From Granulicella sp. (GTDB lineage Bacteria > Acidobacteriota > Terriglobia > Terriglobales > Acidobacteriaceae), in assembly GCA_027452215.1 (NCBI GenBank), contig DAIDGQ010000037.1, positions 85,173 through 149,172 on the forward strand: a stretch of 64,000 bases of DNA, written 5' to 3'. Within the stretch, counting starts at the first letter, position 1, and each line of letters begins with the position of its first letter. The position numbers and the translations under genes are program-made. The notes under the pieces are model-generated. The model did no database searches. It saw only the letters and a program-made list of their open reading frames with translations, and had not been told where the DNA came from. Of this stretch, positions 18,885-28,937 are shown in pieces.

Positions 18885-20339
18885 TCAGCTCATCAAACCA
18901 TCTCCCGCAACCGGCAGCGTAAAGCTGAACACCGACCCTTCGCCCAACTGGCTCGTCACGCTCAGCGTCCCACGATGAGCTTCGATGATCGCACGGCTGA
19001 TCGCCAACCCCATCCCTGTCCCCGAAGTCTGTTGCCCTGGAACGCTGGCCCGGTAAAACCGCTCAAAGATCAACGACTGTTCCGACAAATCGATACCCAT
19101 TCCACGGTCCGCCACGCTCACGTTCACCATCTCTCCCTTGCGCTCCGCAGACAGGAAGATCGGTGTGCCGGCATCCGAATACTTCGTCGCATTCTCAATC
19201 AAGTTAGTAAGCACCTTCGTTATAAATTCGCGATCCGCCATCACCGGAGGAAGCTTTGGCAGGCTCACCTTCACCTCACGCCCTTCCAGCAGGCTCGAGC
19301 AATTCTCCATCGCCTGCCGCACCATCTCCTCCACCGACATCGGCGCAAACGTCATATGGACCTCCTGCGTATCCAACTGCGCCATCTCCACCGCCTCCGA
19401 CACCAGCCGGTTCAGCCGGTCACTCTCCTCATCAATCACCGTCAACAACTCTCGCTGCTCTTCAGGCTCCAGCGCCTTCGGCAGCAGCAGCGTAGAAGCC
19501 GCCGCCTTGATCGCCGTCAACGGAGTTCGCAGCTCATGCGTAATCGAATCGATCATCAGCGACCGCAGCCGTTCGCTCTCCTTCGCCGCCTCTCCGCGCG
19601 ACACGTCTTCCAGTGCCTGCTCCCTGTCAATCGACACCGAAATCAGCCCGCCCATCGCTTCCAACGTTTCCATCGACAGCGACACCCCGCTCATCAACAG
19701 CAGCCCGCGTGGCCGAACTCCCACCCGCAGCGGAACCCGCGCCTGAGCCCCCACCATGTCTGGTGCAGGCAGCGTCTGCGACAACTGCCTCAGCCCCACA
19801 TCGTCCATCTGAATCGCCGAGCTGTCCCCCGCCATGTACCGCCGGCTTCCATCCAGCAAATAAAGCACAACAGCGTCCGCCCTCGTCACCAGCATCACCG
19901 CCGGGCTGATCGCATTCAGCAGGCTCGCAACATTCTCCGTCTGCAGCAGCTCGCGGCTCAGTCCATACAGCACCTCCAGCTCACGCTGCCGCACCCGAGC
20001 CTCCTCCGCCTCCTCTCTCGCCCTCTCTGAAAGCCGGCTCCCCACCACCGATACCGTCAGAAAAGCAAACAGCCCCAGCCAGTTCTGAGGGTCGCTGATC
20101 GTGAACGTTCCGATAGGGGGCAAAAAATAGAAGTTGTAACAAACCGTTGCGGCAATCGACGTCGCTACCGCATACCGCAAGCCCCATTTCGCAGCCAGAA
20201 ACAGCACCAGCATCAGCAGCGTCAGCGCCACCGTCGTCTGGCTCACATGCAGCCAAAGGTGATATACGGCTACAATTCCGCTCAGCATCATTGCGGCAAC
20301 GGACCATCGGAAAATCGATACCACGCGCTGAGAGTTCAC
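18885..20339 (-). CDS. KdpD-like sensor histidine kinase, C-terminal half only
   Basis: A 484-residue membrane kinase equal to the second half of KdpD. Residues ~10-100 form a four-helix DUF4118-type membrane domain (VCYNFYFLPPIGTFTI is the KdpD hallmark), ~120-240 a GAF-like domain, then a HisKA domain with phospho-acceptor H268 (SITHELRTP) and a HATPase domain (NLIENATKYSD, DRGMGID, GTGMGLAIS). The start appears to be GTG 20339 with no clear ribosome site. The N-terminal KdpD domain is a separate gene only ~17 bp away on the opposite strand. It probably senses K+ or turgor and phosphorylates the adjacent KdpE. Confidence 0.88.
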   Translation of the reverse strand: MNSQRVVSIFRWSVAAMMLSGIVAVYHLWLHVSQTTVALTLLMLVLFLAAKWGLRYAVATSIAATVCYNFYFLPPIGTFTISDPQNWLGLFAFLTVSVVGSRLSERAREEAEEARVRQRELEVLYGLSRELLQTENVASLLNAISPAVMLVTRADAVVLYLLDGSRRYMAGDSSAIQMDDVGLRQLSQTLPAPDMVGAQARVPLRVGVRPRGLLLMSGVSLSMETLEAMGGLISVSIDREQALEDVSRGEAAKESERLRSLMIDSITHELRTPLTAIKAAASTLLLPKALEPEEQRELLTVIDEESDRLNRLVSEAVEMAQLDTQEVHMTFAPMSVEEMVRQAMENCSSLLEGREVKVSLPKLPPVMADREFITKVLTNLIENATKYSDAGTPIFLSAERKGEMVNVSVADRGMGIDLSEQSLIFERFYRASVPGQQTSGTGMGLAISRAIIEAHRGTLSVTSQLGEGSVFSFTLPVAGDGLMS

Positions 20340-20356
20340 ATGGAGATACTACGACG

Positions 20357-21496
20357 TTGGCGGCCGACACCACACCCCGAAAAACTCCCGAGGACTGGCT
20401 GATCTCCGCCGATCCCGAGAAAACGCGTGGCCGATTCAAAGTTTTTCTCGGCTACGCTCCCGGAGTCGGCAAAACCTTCAGCATGCTCTCAGAGGGCATC
20501 CGTCGCCGCCAGCGCGGCGAAGACGTCGTCATCGGCATCGTCGAAACCCACGGCCGCAAAGCCACCGCCGAACTCGCCGCCAAACTCGAACACGTCCCCT
20601 CCCGCGAGATTGATTACAAGGGCACCCTCTTCTCCGAAATGGACGTCGACGCCATCCTCGCGCGCCATCCCCAGGTCGTCCTCATCGACGAGCCCGCCCA
20701 TACCAACATCGCCGGTAGCCGCACCGCCAAGCGCTACGAAGACGTCCTCCTGCTCCTCGACGCCAACATCGACGTCCTCTCCACCCTCAACGTCCAGCAC
20801 ATAGAAAGCCTCACCCCGCGCATCCAGAGCCTCACCGGAATCTCCGTTCGCGAGACCGTCCCCGACTGGGTCCTCGACCGCGCCGACGAGATCGTCCTAT
20901 CCGACCTCACGCCCGAAGCTCTCGCTACCCGCATGCGTCGAGGCGACATCTATCCCCTCGATCGCGCCGAGCGTGCCCTCTCCAACTTCTTTCGTCGCGG
21001 CAATCTCATCGCACTCCGCGAGATGGCTCTCCACCGCGTCACCCGCGCCGTCGACCGCACACTCGACGCCTACGTCAAGCGCAAGCAGCTAGGTCCCCAC
21101 TGGGCCGTCACCGAAAAGGTAGCCGTCTGCATCAGCGCCAGTGCGCAAGCTCGCGACCTCATCGCCCGCGGTGCCCGTCTCGCCGAAGGCCTCGGAGGTG
21201 AGCTCTACGTCGTCCACGTCCAGGGCACCAAGCAGGAGTCCCCCGAACGCAAGCGAACCCTCGACGCAAGCCTCCAGTTCGCCGCCAATCTCGGTGCCCA
21301 GATCGTCCAGCTCACCGGCAGCAACATCCCCTCCACCACCGCCGCCTTCGTCACCGAGCAGCGCATCACCCAGGCCATCTTTGGCCGCACCGCGCTCCAC
21401 GGCCTGCGCAAATATCTTTACTTCTTCGCCATCCAGCGCTTCATGTCAGAGGCCCCTCACGTCGACCTCCACATCATCACCCACGAGGATCGCTAA
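20357..21496 (+). CDS. KdpD N-terminal sensor domain plus USP domain, stand-alone
   Basis: A 379-residue soluble protein matching the cytoplasmic N-terminal half of KdpD. The Walker A box GYAPGVGKT is at 32-40. VVETHGRK-like (GIVETHGRK), LIDEPAHTN (Walker B-like) and LNVQHIESL follow, and residues ~245-360 form a universal-stress-protein-like domain. I start it at TTG 20357 with GGAG 11 bases upstream: this N-terminus matches KdpD, whereas the longer frame would run back through the divergent kinase gene. The protein ends where the membrane and kinase domains of normal KdpD would begin; those are encoded divergently. It is followed by kdpE after 32 bp. Confidence 0.87.
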   Translation: MAADTTPRKTPEDWLISADPEKTRGRFKVFLGYAPGVGKTFSMLSEGIRRRQRGEDVVIGIVETHGRKATAELAAKLEHVPSREIDYKGTLFSEMDVDAILARHPQVVLIDEPAHTNIAGSRTAKRYEDVLLLLDANIDVLSTLNVQHIESLTPRIQSLTGISVRETVPDWVLDRADEIVLSDLTPEALATRMRRGDIYPLDRAERALSNFFRRGNLIALREMALHRVTRAVDRTLDAYVKRKQLGPHWAVTEKVAVCISASAQARDLIARGARLAEGLGGELYVVHVQGTKQESPERKRTLDASLQFAANLGAQIVQLTGSNIPSTTAAFVTEQRITQAIFGRTALHGLRKYLYFFAIQRFMSEAPHVDLHIITHEDR

Positions 21497-21528
21497 TATG
21501 CGAGTCCTCTCTAAGCAGGTTCGTTAGC

Positions 21529-22215
21529 ATGCGTATCCTCATCGTCGACGACGAGCGCCAGATCACCCGCGTCCTCCGCACCTCCCTCCAAAGCAGCGGC
21601 TACGAAGTCACCGTCGCAAACAACGGTCTCGAAGCCTTCGACCTCTTCCGCTCCGTCTCCCCCGACCTCATCATCACCGACCTCGCCATGCCCGAGATGG
21701 GAGGCATCGAGCTCACCCGCGCCATCCGCCTCATCTCTGAAGTTCCCATCATCATCCTCTCCGTCCGCGAGCAGGAGACCATGAAGGTAGCCGCACTCGA
21801 CGAAGGAGCCGACGACTACGTCACCAAGCCCTTCAGCATGCCCGAACTCCTCGCCCGCGTCCGCGCCAACCTCCGCAAGACCCAGCACGACGATCCCTCC
21901 CCCGCGCAAATCACTGTCGGTGACATCTACATCGACACCTCCTCGCGCACCGTGCGAGTCGACTCCGCCGAAATCCATCTCACCCCCAAAGAGTTCGACC
22001 TCCTGCTTCTCTTCGCTAACCATCCCAACCGAGTCCTCACTCACAAGTTCCTCCTCCGCCACATCTGGGGCCCCGCCGGCGAAGAGCAGCCCGAATACCT
22101 CCGTGTCCTCGTCGGCCAACTCCGCAAAAAACTCAACCCCGCCGATAGCTCCCGCTTCATCGAAAGCGAACCCTGGATCGGCTACCGCCTGCGCAGCGAA
22201 CTTACAACTTCTTAA
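21529..22215 (+). CDS. kdpE: OmpR-family response regulator of the kdp operon
   Basis: A 228-residue two-domain regulator. The receiver domain has the acidic pair D7-D8, phospho-acceptor D51 (IITDLAMP), Ser in IILSVRE and Lys in VTKPF. The winged-helix output domain spans ~130-225 (LTPKEFDLLLLFANHPNRVLTH, VLVGQLRKKL, EPWIGYRLR). Sequence and position upstream of kdpFABC identify it as KdpE, which activates kdp transcription at low K+ or high osmolarity. Its kinase partner is probably the split KdpD pair upstream. Confidence 0.92.
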   Translation: MRILIVDDERQITRVLRTSLQSSGYEVTVANNGLEAFDLFRSVSPDLIITDLAMPEMGGIELTRAIRLISEVPIIILSVREQETMKVAALDEGADDYVTKPFSMPELLARVRANLRKTQHDDPSPAQITVGDIYIDTSSRTVRVDSAEIHLTPKEFDLLLLFANHPNRVLTHKFLLRHIWGPAGEEQPEYLRVLVGQLRKKLNPADSSRFIESEPWIGYRLRSELTTS

Positions 22216-22291
22216 CGCATTCCCTACGGACTTCCTACCGGCCCCTCCGGTCTACTGGCCTTGGTTCAAGCAACGAGGCCCAGGAATCTCC

Positions 22292-23986
22292 ATGCATCTC
22301 CCACGCACTCACCTCCACTCCTTCACGCGCATCGCCTTCTCGCACATCACCGTCTCACTTTCTCTCTTCCTCACCACCTTCATCGTCAACCCCGCAGCAG
22401 CCCATGCGTTAACCCCAGACATCCCCACCGTCAACATCCAAACGCCCGCCCCCACCACCTCCACACCACCCGCACTTGACCCCGGTTTCTTCCATCGCCT
22501 AGGCCGCGCCTACGTAGCCGACTGGGCAGGCAACGGCCCCGGCAGCGCCATCCCCGAGACCCGTCGCGGAACCCCAGCACCCATCGCCTCGCCACCCTTC
22601 CCCTCCTCAGACTGGCCCATCGGCGGCACCACCACCATCGGTACCGCCGACGGCCAGACCTATCCCCTCATGCAGGCCATCAACGAAAATAGATCGCAGA
22701 GCAAGATCTACGGCTGGATCGAAATCGGCGCCAACGGCTCCACCAACAACAAGTCCAACGCCAGCAAGGGCATTCCCTCCAACTTCCCCTCTGCCTACGA
22801 CGAATACGCCAACACCGTCCAGCTCGATCAGGCAGCGCTCTACTTCGATCGCATCCCCAACACTACCCAGACCGACCACTTCGACTACGGCTACCGCGTC
22901 GCCCTGCTCTACGGCGTCGACTACCGCTTCACCACCGCCCACGGCCTGTTGAGTCAGCAGCTCCTAGTCAAAAACAATCAGTACGGCTTTGACCCCGTCA
23001 TGTTCTACACCGAGTTCTACGTTCCCAAAGTAGCGCAGGGCCTCGACCTCCGCATCGGCCGCTACATCTCCCTCCCCGACATCGAAGCCCAGCTCGCTCC
23101 CAACAACTACACCTACTCCCACTCCATCCTCTACACCGTCGATTGCTACACCCAGACCGGCATCAACAGCACCGTCAAGCTCAACGATCACTGGACCGTG
23201 CAGGCCGGCCTCTCCGGCGGCTGCGACACCATGCCCTGGACCACCGACGCCAAGCTCACCGGCAACGCCTGCGCTCAGTACACCTGGTCCAACGGCGGCA
23301 ACGCTCTCTACACCTGCGCCAACTCCATCAATGACGGCAAGTACGCCTACAATAATCTCGCCGCCTACTACGAGACCTGGTATCACCGCATCAACGCCTC
23401 CTGGCACACCGACACCGAGTTCTGGTACCAGTACGAAAAGGCCACGCCCAACATGTACTGGTTCAACGGCACCGACCCCGCCACAGGCATCCAGTACGCC
23501 AACACCGCCACCACCCCCTGGCCCGAGGCCACCTTCAACCGTCCCGGTCAGGGAGCCGTCAACCTCAACTTCGGCGCCGTCTGCAAAGATCCACGTCTCC
23601 CCGCCAGCCAGCAGCCCGCCCGCTGCTACGCCCCCGACGTCGCCATCACCAACTACATCGAGCACAACTTCTGGCACAACTCCGCCTCGCTCAACATCCG
23701 CAACGAGTGGGTCAACGACATCGTAGGCCAGCGCACCGGCACACCCGCAAAATACGAAGAGCACATGGTCGGCTTCGACTTCTGGGCCGGCTCCACCATC
23801 ACCTTCCGTCCAGAACTCAGCTACACCCACGCCTACACCAGGTACGGCCTCACCGCCCTCAACATCTCTCCCGGAGCCGCCGTCGCCAACCTCGAAGGCG
23901 TCTCCCAGGGCTCGTCCCCCAACCCGCTCGGTCTCGGCAAAAATCAAGCCCTCACCATCGCCGCCGATTTTATCTGGCACTTCTGA
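22292..23986 (+). CDS. Outer-membrane beta-barrel (porin-like) protein
   Basis: A 564-residue exported protein. ATG 22292 has AGGAA six bases upstream and starts a long signal peptide (hydrophobic core ~20-32, AHA at about 37-39). The mature part is rich in Tyr, Trp, Asn and alternating strands, and ends in IWHF with a terminal Phe, the outer-membrane barrel signal. It resembles the acidobacterial BBP2-type putative porins. It sits between kdpE and kdpF in the same orientation, so it may be induced with the K+ pump and let K+ cross the outer membrane; this role is inference. The frame remains open upstream into kdpE, but without a plausible start. Confidence 0.8.
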   Translation: MHLPRTHLHSFTRIAFSHITVSLSLFLTTFIVNPAAAHALTPDIPTVNIQTPAPTTSTPPALDPGFFHRLGRAYVADWAGNGPGSAIPETRRGTPAPIASPPFPSSDWPIGGTTTIGTADGQTYPLMQAINENRSQSKIYGWIEIGANGSTNNKSNASKGIPSNFPSAYDEYANTVQLDQAALYFDRIPNTTQTDHFDYGYRVALLYGVDYRFTTAHGLLSQQLLVKNNQYGFDPVMFYTEFYVPKVAQGLDLRIGRYISLPDIEAQLAPNNYTYSHSILYTVDCYTQTGINSTVKLNDHWTVQAGLSGGCDTMPWTTDAKLTGNACAQYTWSNGGNALYTCANSINDGKYAYNNLAAYYETWYHRINASWHTDTEFWYQYEKATPNMYWFNGTDPATGIQYANTATTPWPEATFNRPGQGAVNLNFGAVCKDPRLPASQQPARCYAPDVAITNYIEHNFWHNSASLNIRNEWVNDIVGQRTGTPAKYEEHMVGFDFWAGSTITFRPELSYTHAYTRYGLTALNISPGAAVANLEGVSQGSSPNPLGLGKNQALTIAADFIWHF

Positions 23987-24026
23987 TCAACTTGGGCGAC
24001 ACTCATTGTCGCCCCAAAAGGAAACT

Positions 24027-24125
24027 ATGGCAGACCTAATCTCCATCCTCACCACCATCCTTCTCGTAGCAGCCTCCCTGCTCTATGTGGCCGCCTGCGA
24101 CCGCCTGAAAGGAAACCGCCGATGA
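24027..24125 (+). CDS. 32-residue membrane peptide preceding kdpF
   Basis: A tiny gene of 32 codons starting at ATG 24027, with AAAGGAAA just upstream, and overlapping kdpF by four bases (ATGA). The product is one hydrophobic helix (about residues 4-24) followed by ACDRLKGNRR. A short peptide with a single helix and an ACDRL-type end is, from memory, found before kdpF in proteobacterial kdp operons too, usually without a name or misannotated. Coupled translation with kdpF and kdpA suggests a small accessory subunit of the Kdp pump. Function is unproven. Confidence 0.7.
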   Translation: MADLISILTTILLVAASLLYVAACDRLKGNRR

Positions 24126-24208
24126 TCGAAAACATCATCCTGCTCCTCCTCTGCACCCTCCTGCTCGTCTACCTCGTCTACGCCCTCCTGCGTCCGGAGA
24201 AGTTCTAA
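24122..24208 (+). CDS. kdpF: K+-transporting ATPase small subunit KdpF
   Basis: A 28-residue peptide, one transmembrane helix ending in YLVYALLRPEKF, the standard KdpF C-terminus. It stabilises the KdpABC complex in the inner membrane. ATG 24122 overlaps the preceding peptide gene and its stop shares a base with the kdpA start. Confidence 0.9.
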   Translation: MIENIILLLLCTLLLVYLVYALLRPEKF

Positions 24209-25983
24209 TGTCGCTCAATGGCTGGCTACAAATCGCTCTCTTCATCGCGCTCATCCTGCTCCTCGCCAAACCCATGGGCAGCTACATGACCCGTGTCTTC
24301 GAGCGCCGCCGCACCTGGCTCGATCCCGTCCTCGTCCCCTGCGAGCGCCTCCTCTACCGCCTCACCGGAGTCGTCCCCACCGAAGAAATGCGCTGGACGC
24401 AGTACGCCCTCACCATGCTCATCTTCAGTGCCGCAACTCTCGTCCTCACCTACGTCGTCGAGCGTCTGCAACTCCTCCTCCCGCTCAATCCGCAACACCT
24501 CGCCGCTGTCGCTCCCGACCTCGCCCTCAACACCGCAATCTCCTTCACCACCAACACCAACTGGCAGGCCTACACGCCCGAGACCACCATGAGCTATCTC
24601 ACCCAGATGCTCGGCCTCGCCACCCACAACTTCTGGTCCGCCGCCGTCGGCCTCGCTCTCGCCATCGCCTTCATCCGCGGCATCGCACGCCGCGAGATGA
24701 AGACCCTCGGCAACTTCTGGGTCGACCTCACCCGCGGCACCCTCTGGATCCTTCTCCCCATCTCCGTCGTCTTCGCGCTCGCTCTCGTCTCCCAGGGAGT
24801 CATCCAAAACCTCAACCCCTACACCACCGCAACCCTCGTCGAGCCGCAGCACATCACCACCACCGGAGCCGACGGCAAGCCCATCACCACCACCGTCACC
24901 ACCCAAACCATCGCCCAAGGCCCGGTCGCTTCGCAGGAAGCCATCAAGATGCTCGGCACCAACGGCGGAGGCTTCTTCAACGCCAACAGCGCGCACCCCT
25001 TCGAGAACCCAACCCCTCTCACCAACTTCCTGCAACTCCTCTCCATCTTCCTCATCCCCGCAGGACTCACCGCCACGCTCGGGCAAATGGTCGGCTCCCC
25101 ACGCCACGGTTGGGCCATCCTCGCAGCCATGACCCTCCTCTGGTTCGTCGGAGTCTTCACCTGCTATTGGGCCGAGTCCCAACCCAATCCCCTCCTCCAC
25201 AACATCGACCAGCAGCACTCCCTCACCCAGCCCGGCGGCAACATGGAAGGCAAGGAAGTCCGCTTCGGCATCGCCAGCTCCGCTCTCTTCGCCACCGTCA
25301 CCACAGACGCCAGTTGCGGTGCCGTCAACTCCATGCACGACTCCTTCACCCCCCTCGGCGGCATGGTCCCCCTCGTCAACATCCTCCTCGGCGAAATCGT
25401 CTTCGGAGGAGTCGGAGCCGGCCTCTACGGCATGCTCGTCTTCGTCGTCATCTCCGTCTTCATCGCCGGCCTCATGGTCGGTCGAACCCCCGAGTACCTC
25501 GGCAAAAAAGTTGAATCCTACGACGTCCAGATGGCGATGCTCTACCTCCTCATCTTCCCTCTGCTCATCCTCGGATTTGCCGCCGTCACCGTCCTCATGC
25601 CCAACCTCGGCCTCAGCTCGCTCGCCAATCACGGCCCCCACGGCCTCTCTGAAATCCTTTACGCCTACGCCTCCGCCACCGGCAACAACGGCTCCGCCTT
25701 CATGGGCCTCAACGCCAACACCCACTGGTACAACTACTCACTCGGCATCGCAATGTTCGTCGGCCGCTTCATGATGATCATCCCGATGCTCGCCCTCGCC
25801 GGCAATCTCGCAGGCAAAAAAATCGTCCCCGAAACCGCCGGCACCTTCCCTGTCACTACGCCGCTCTTCACCATCCTGCTCACCTCGGTCATCGTCATCG
25901 TCGGAGCCCTCACCTTCTTCCCCGCCCTCTCACTCGGCCCCATCCTGGAGCACCTGCTCCTCCACGCCGGCAACACTTTCTAA
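24208..25983 (+). CDS. kdpA: K+-transporting ATPase, potassium-binding subunit
   Basis: A 591-residue membrane channel-like subunit that binds and conducts K+. All four degenerate selectivity-filter loops are visible: [47 protein letters not shown] and [12 protein letters not shown]. Length is slightly above E. coli KdpA (557), mainly from a polar insert with [18 protein letters not shown] near residues 215-235. It overlaps kdpF by one base. About 92 bp carrying a dispersed repeat separate it from kdpB. Confidence 0.96.
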   Translation: MSLNGWLQIALFIALILLLAKPMGSYMTRVFERRRTWLDPVLVPCERLLYRLTGVVPTEEMRWTQYALTMLIFSAATLVLTYVVERLQLLLPLNPQHLAAVAPDLALNTAISFTTNTNWQAYTPETTMSYLTQMLGLATHNFWSAAVGLALAIAFIRGIARREMKTLGNFWVDLTRGTLWILLPISVVFALALVSQGVIQNLNPYTTATLVEPQHITTTGADGKPITTTVTTQTIAQGPVASQEAIKMLGTNGGGFFNANSAHPFENPTPLTNFLQLLSIFLIPAGLTATLGQMVGSPRHGWAILAAMTLLWFVGVFTCYWAESQPNPLLHNIDQQHSLTQPGGNMEGKEVRFGIASSALFATVTTDASCGAVNSMHDSFTPLGGMVPLVNILLGEIVFGGVGAGLYGMLVFVVISVFIAGLMVGRTPEYLGKKVESYDVQMAMLYLLIFPLLILGFAAVTVLMPNLGLSSLANHGPHGLSEILYAYASATGNNGSAFMGLNANTHWYNYSLGIAMFVGRFMMIIPMLALAGNLAGKKIVPETAGTFPVTTPLFTILLTSVIVIVGALTFFPALSLGPILEHLLLHAGNTF

Positions 25984-26016
25984 GCCGCCGCATCACGTCT
26001 GTCTTTGCTTTTCTTT

Positions 26017-26043
26017 CTGTCATTCCCGCAGGGAATCTGCTTC
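26017..26043. repeat. Dispersed intergenic repeat, copy 1 (kdpA-kdpB gap)
   Basis: CTGTCATTCCCGCAGGGAATCTGCTTC has an internal palindrome (ATTCCC-GCA-GGGAAT minus overlap). The same 27 bases recur exactly at 52966-52992, and variants occur at 28207-28232 and 28257-28291. In all cases T/C-rich DNA with TTGC-like units precedes it. Confidence 0.8.
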
Positions 26044-26075
26044 ACCGAACCAGCACCGCCGCCCACGGAGAAACC

Positions 26076-28148
26076 ATGTCTACCGCAAGTCAAGCCAAAG
26101 GCCGCCGCTCTCTCTTCGATAAGAAGATCATCCGCCGCGCCGCCATCGACGCTCTCGTCAAGCTCTCCCCAAAGACCAGTTTGAAGAACCCCGTCATGTT
26201 CGTCGTCGAAGTAGGAAGCGTCCTCACCACCGTCCTCCTGATCCTCAACCGCTTCACCCACCACGGCCACTTCCGCTTCGATCTCCAGATCACCCTCTGG
26301 CTCTGGTTCACCCTCCTCTTCGCCAACTTCGCCGAAGCCATGGCCGAAGGCCGCGGCAAAGCCCAGGCCGACGCCCTCCGCCTCGCCAAATCCGAGACCA
26401 CCGCCTACCTCGTCTCAAAGTCCGGAGCCATCGAAGAGATCCCCAGCTCCCAACTCCGCGCCGACGACATCGTCCGCGTCATCGCCGGCCAGATGATCCC
26501 CGGCGACGGCGAAGTCATCGAAGGCGTAGCCTCCGTCGACGAGTCCGCCATCACCGGCGAATCCGCTCCCGTCATCCGCGAAGCCGGCGGCGACCGTTCC
26601 GCCGTCACTGGTGGCACCCGCGTCCTCTCCGACCAGATCACCGTCCGCATCACCTCCAACCCCGGCGAAACCTTCCTCGACCGCATGATCGCCCTCGTCG
26701 AAGGTGCCGAGCGCCAGAAGACCCCCAACGAGATCGCCCTCAACATCCTCCTCGCCGGACTCACCATCATCTTCCTGCTCGCCGTCGTCACCCTGCAGCC
26801 CTTCGCGATCTACGCCGGCGCACCCCAAACCGTCTTCGTCCTCATCTCTCTGCTGGTCTGCTTGATCCCCACCACCATCGGAGGTCTACTCTCCGCCATC
26901 GGCATCGCTGGCATGGACCGCCTCGTCCAGCACAATGTCCTCGCCACCTCCGGCCGCGCCGTCGAAGCAGCAGGCGACGTCAACACCCTCCTCCTCGACA
27001 AGACCGGCACCATCACCATCGGCAACCGCCAGGCCTCCGAATTCGTCACCGCCCCCGGCGTCTCCAACGACCAGTTAGCCGACGCCGCACAACTCTCCTC
27101 CCTCGCCGACGAAACCCCCGAAGGCCGCTCCATCGTCGTCCTCGCCAAGCAGCAGTACGGCCTCCGCGGCCGCGAGCTCGCACACCTCAACGCCGAATTC
27201 ATTCCCTTCTCCGCCACCACCCGCATGTCCGGCATCGAAGTCGACGCCATCGGCCAAGCGACTCCAGCACGCAGCATCCGCAAAGGCGCCGTCGACGCCA
27301 TCGCCGCCTACCTCCTCGCGCACGGCTCCAAACTCCCCGACGCCGTCCGCGACTCCGTCGACACCATCTCCCGCTCCGGAGGCACGCCCCTCGTCGTCAC
27401 CGAAAACGGCCGAGCCCTCGGCGTCATCCATCTCAAAGACGTCGTCAAGGGCGGCATGCGCGAGCGTTTCGATCAACTCCGCGCCATGGGCATTCGCACC
27501 GTCATGATCACCGGCGACAACCCTCTCACCGCCGCCGCCATCGCCCGCGAAGCCGGAGTCGACGACTTCCTCGCCGAAGCCAAACCCAAAGACAAGATGG
27601 ACCTCATCAAGCGAGAGCAAGCCGATGGCAAGCTCGTCGCCATGACCGGCGACGGCACCAACGACGCCCCCGCCCTCGCCCAGGCCGACGTAGGAGTCGC
27701 CATGAACTCCGGCACCCAGGCCGCCAAGGAAGCCGGCAACATGGTCGACCTCGACTCCAACCCCACCAAGCTCATCGAGATCGTCGCCATCGGCAAGCAG
27801 CTCCTCATGACCCGCGGCGCCCTCACCACCTTCTCCATCGCCAACGACATCGCAAAATACTTCGCCATCATTCCCGCCATGTTCGCAGGCGTCTTCCCCG
27901 TCCTCAACAAGCTCAACATCATGCACCTCCACAACCCCGAGTCCGCCATCCTCTCGGCCGTCATCTTCAACGCCCTCATCATCGTCGCCCTCATCCCTCT
28001 CGCCCTCCGAGGAGTCAGCTACCGCCCCATGTCCGCCGCAGCCCTCCTCCAACGCAACCTCCTCGTCTACGGCCTCGGCGGCATCATCGCCCCCTTCGCC
28101 GGCATCAAGCTAATCGATATGCTCATCACCACCCTGCACCTGGCCTAA
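26076..28148 (+). CDS. kdpB: K+-transporting P-type ATPase, catalytic subunit
   Basis: A 690-residue P-type ATPase that energises K+ uptake. The phosphorylated Asp is D308 in [13 protein letters not shown]; the actuator loop [11 protein letters not shown] (Ser equivalent to the inhibitory S162 of E. coli), nucleotide-binding [11 protein letters not shown] and KGAVDAI, and hinge [21 protein letters not shown] are intact. Seven or so helices fit the family and length is normal (682 in E. coli). It is followed after 175 bp of repeat-bearing DNA by kdpC. Confidence 0.97.
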   Translation: MSTASQAKGRRSLFDKKIIRRAAIDALVKLSPKTSLKNPVMFVVEVGSVLTTVLLILNRFTHHGHFRFDLQITLWLWFTLLFANFAEAMAEGRGKAQADALRLAKSETTAYLVSKSGAIEEIPSSQLRADDIVRVIAGQMIPGDGEVIEGVASVDESAITGESAPVIREAGGDRSAVTGGTRVLSDQITVRITSNPGETFLDRMIALVEGAERQKTPNEIALNILLAGLTIIFLLAVVTLQPFAIYAGAPQTVFVLISLLVCLIPTTIGGLLSAIGIAGMDRLVQHNVLATSGRAVEAAGDVNTLLLDKTGTITIGNRQASEFVTAPGVSNDQLADAAQLSSLADETPEGRSIVVLAKQQYGLRGRELAHLNAEFIPFSATTRMSGIEVDAIGQATPARSIRKGAVDAIAAYLLAHGSKLPDAVRDSVDTISRSGGTPLVVTENGRALGVIHLKDVVKGGMRERFDQLRAMGIRTVMITGDNPLTAAAIAREAGVDDFLAEAKPKDKMDLIKREQADGKLVAMTGDGTNDAPALAQADVGVAMNSGTQAAKEAGNMVDLDSNPTKLIEIVAIGKQLLMTRGALTTFSIANDIAKYFAIIPAMFAGVFPVLNKLNIMHLHNPESAILSAVIFNALIIVALIPLALRGVSYRPMSAAALLQRNLLVYGLGGIIAPFAGIKLIDMLITTLHLA

Positions 28149-28206
28149 TCACCGATCCATTGCATAGCTGTTGCTCTTGCTTTTGTCCTTGCACTTGCCT
28201 TTCTTA

Positions 28207-28291
28207 CTGTCATTCCCGAAGGGAATTTGCTGTAGCACTTGCACTTGCTTTACCGGCTGTCATTCCGCAGCAAGGCGGAGGAATCTGCTTC
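28207..28291. repeat. Two variant copies of the dispersed repeat (kdpB-kdpC gap)
   Basis: Copy 2 at 28207-28232 differs from the 26017 copy at a few bases (GAAGGGAATTTGCTG). Copy 3 at 28257-28291 has a longer stem insert (CCGCAGCAAGGCGGAGG). A stretch of degenerate TTGC-rich units lies before and between them (28165-28250). The 175-bp gap holds no gene. Confidence 0.7.
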
Positions 28292-28323
28292 TAACACCAG
28301 CTAACGCACCACCGAGGACCACC

Positions 28324-28887
28324 ATGAAAAAGACAATCATCACCGCCACCCTCTACACCCTCATCACCGCGATCCTCCTCGGCATCGGCTACCCTCTCGC
28401 CATCACCGGCCTCGCCCACATCTTCTTCCCCAAACAAGCCGACGGCGAGCTCATCACCCGCAACGGCGCCGTCATCGGCTCGCACCTCATCGGCCAATCC
28501 TTCACCGGCACCACCTACTTCCACAGCCGTCCCTCCGCCGCAGGCACAGGCTACGACGCCGGCTCCTCCTCCGGCTCCAACCTCGCCCCCACCAGCAAAT
28601 CCCTCATCGACCGCACCACAGCCAGCACCGTCACCGAGCAGACCGGAACCGCCCCCGTCCCCGTAGACCTAGTCACCGCCTCCGCCTCCGGCCTCGACCC
28701 CGACATCACCCCAGCCGCGGCGCTCTACCAAATCCCTCGCATCGCCCGCGAGCGCCACCTCTCCGAACCCGCCCTCACCGCCCTCGTCGCCGCCCACACC
28801 ACTCCCCGCCAGTTCGGCCTCCTCGGCGAGCCTCGCGTCAACGTCCTCGACCTCAATCTCGCCCTCGACAACCTCCCCACCCATTGA
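28324..28887 (+). CDS. kdpC: K+-transporting ATPase, subunit C
   Basis: A 187-residue subunit with one N-terminal transmembrane helix (~7-30) and a periplasmic domain. The family motifs GQSFTGTTYFHSRPS, SGSNLAPTSKSL, LVTASASGLDPDI and RVNVLDLNLAL are all present. ATG 28324 is used; the frame is open about 50 codons upstream into the repeat region, which is not plausible coding. It is the last gene of the kdp operon. KdpC stabilises KdpAB and may raise K+ affinity. Confidence 0.95.
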   Translation: MKKTIITATLYTLITAILLGIGYPLAITGLAHIFFPKQADGELITRNGAVIGSHLIGQSFTGTTYFHSRPSAAGTGYDAGSSSGSNLAPTSKSLIDRTTASTVTEQTGTAPVPVDLVTASASGLDPDITPAAALYQIPRIARERHLSEPALTALVAAHTTPRQFGLLGEPRVNVLDLNLALDNLPTH

Positions 28888-28937
28888 GCACATCCCAGTG
28901 GTAGTTCCGCATGAAGCCCCAGGCAAGGGAGCCGTCC

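Noticed and set aside
20147..20356. An N-terminal extension of the stand-alone KdpD domain
   Set aside because: It would overlap the divergent kinase gene, is low-complexity, and KdpD homology starts just after TTG 20357.
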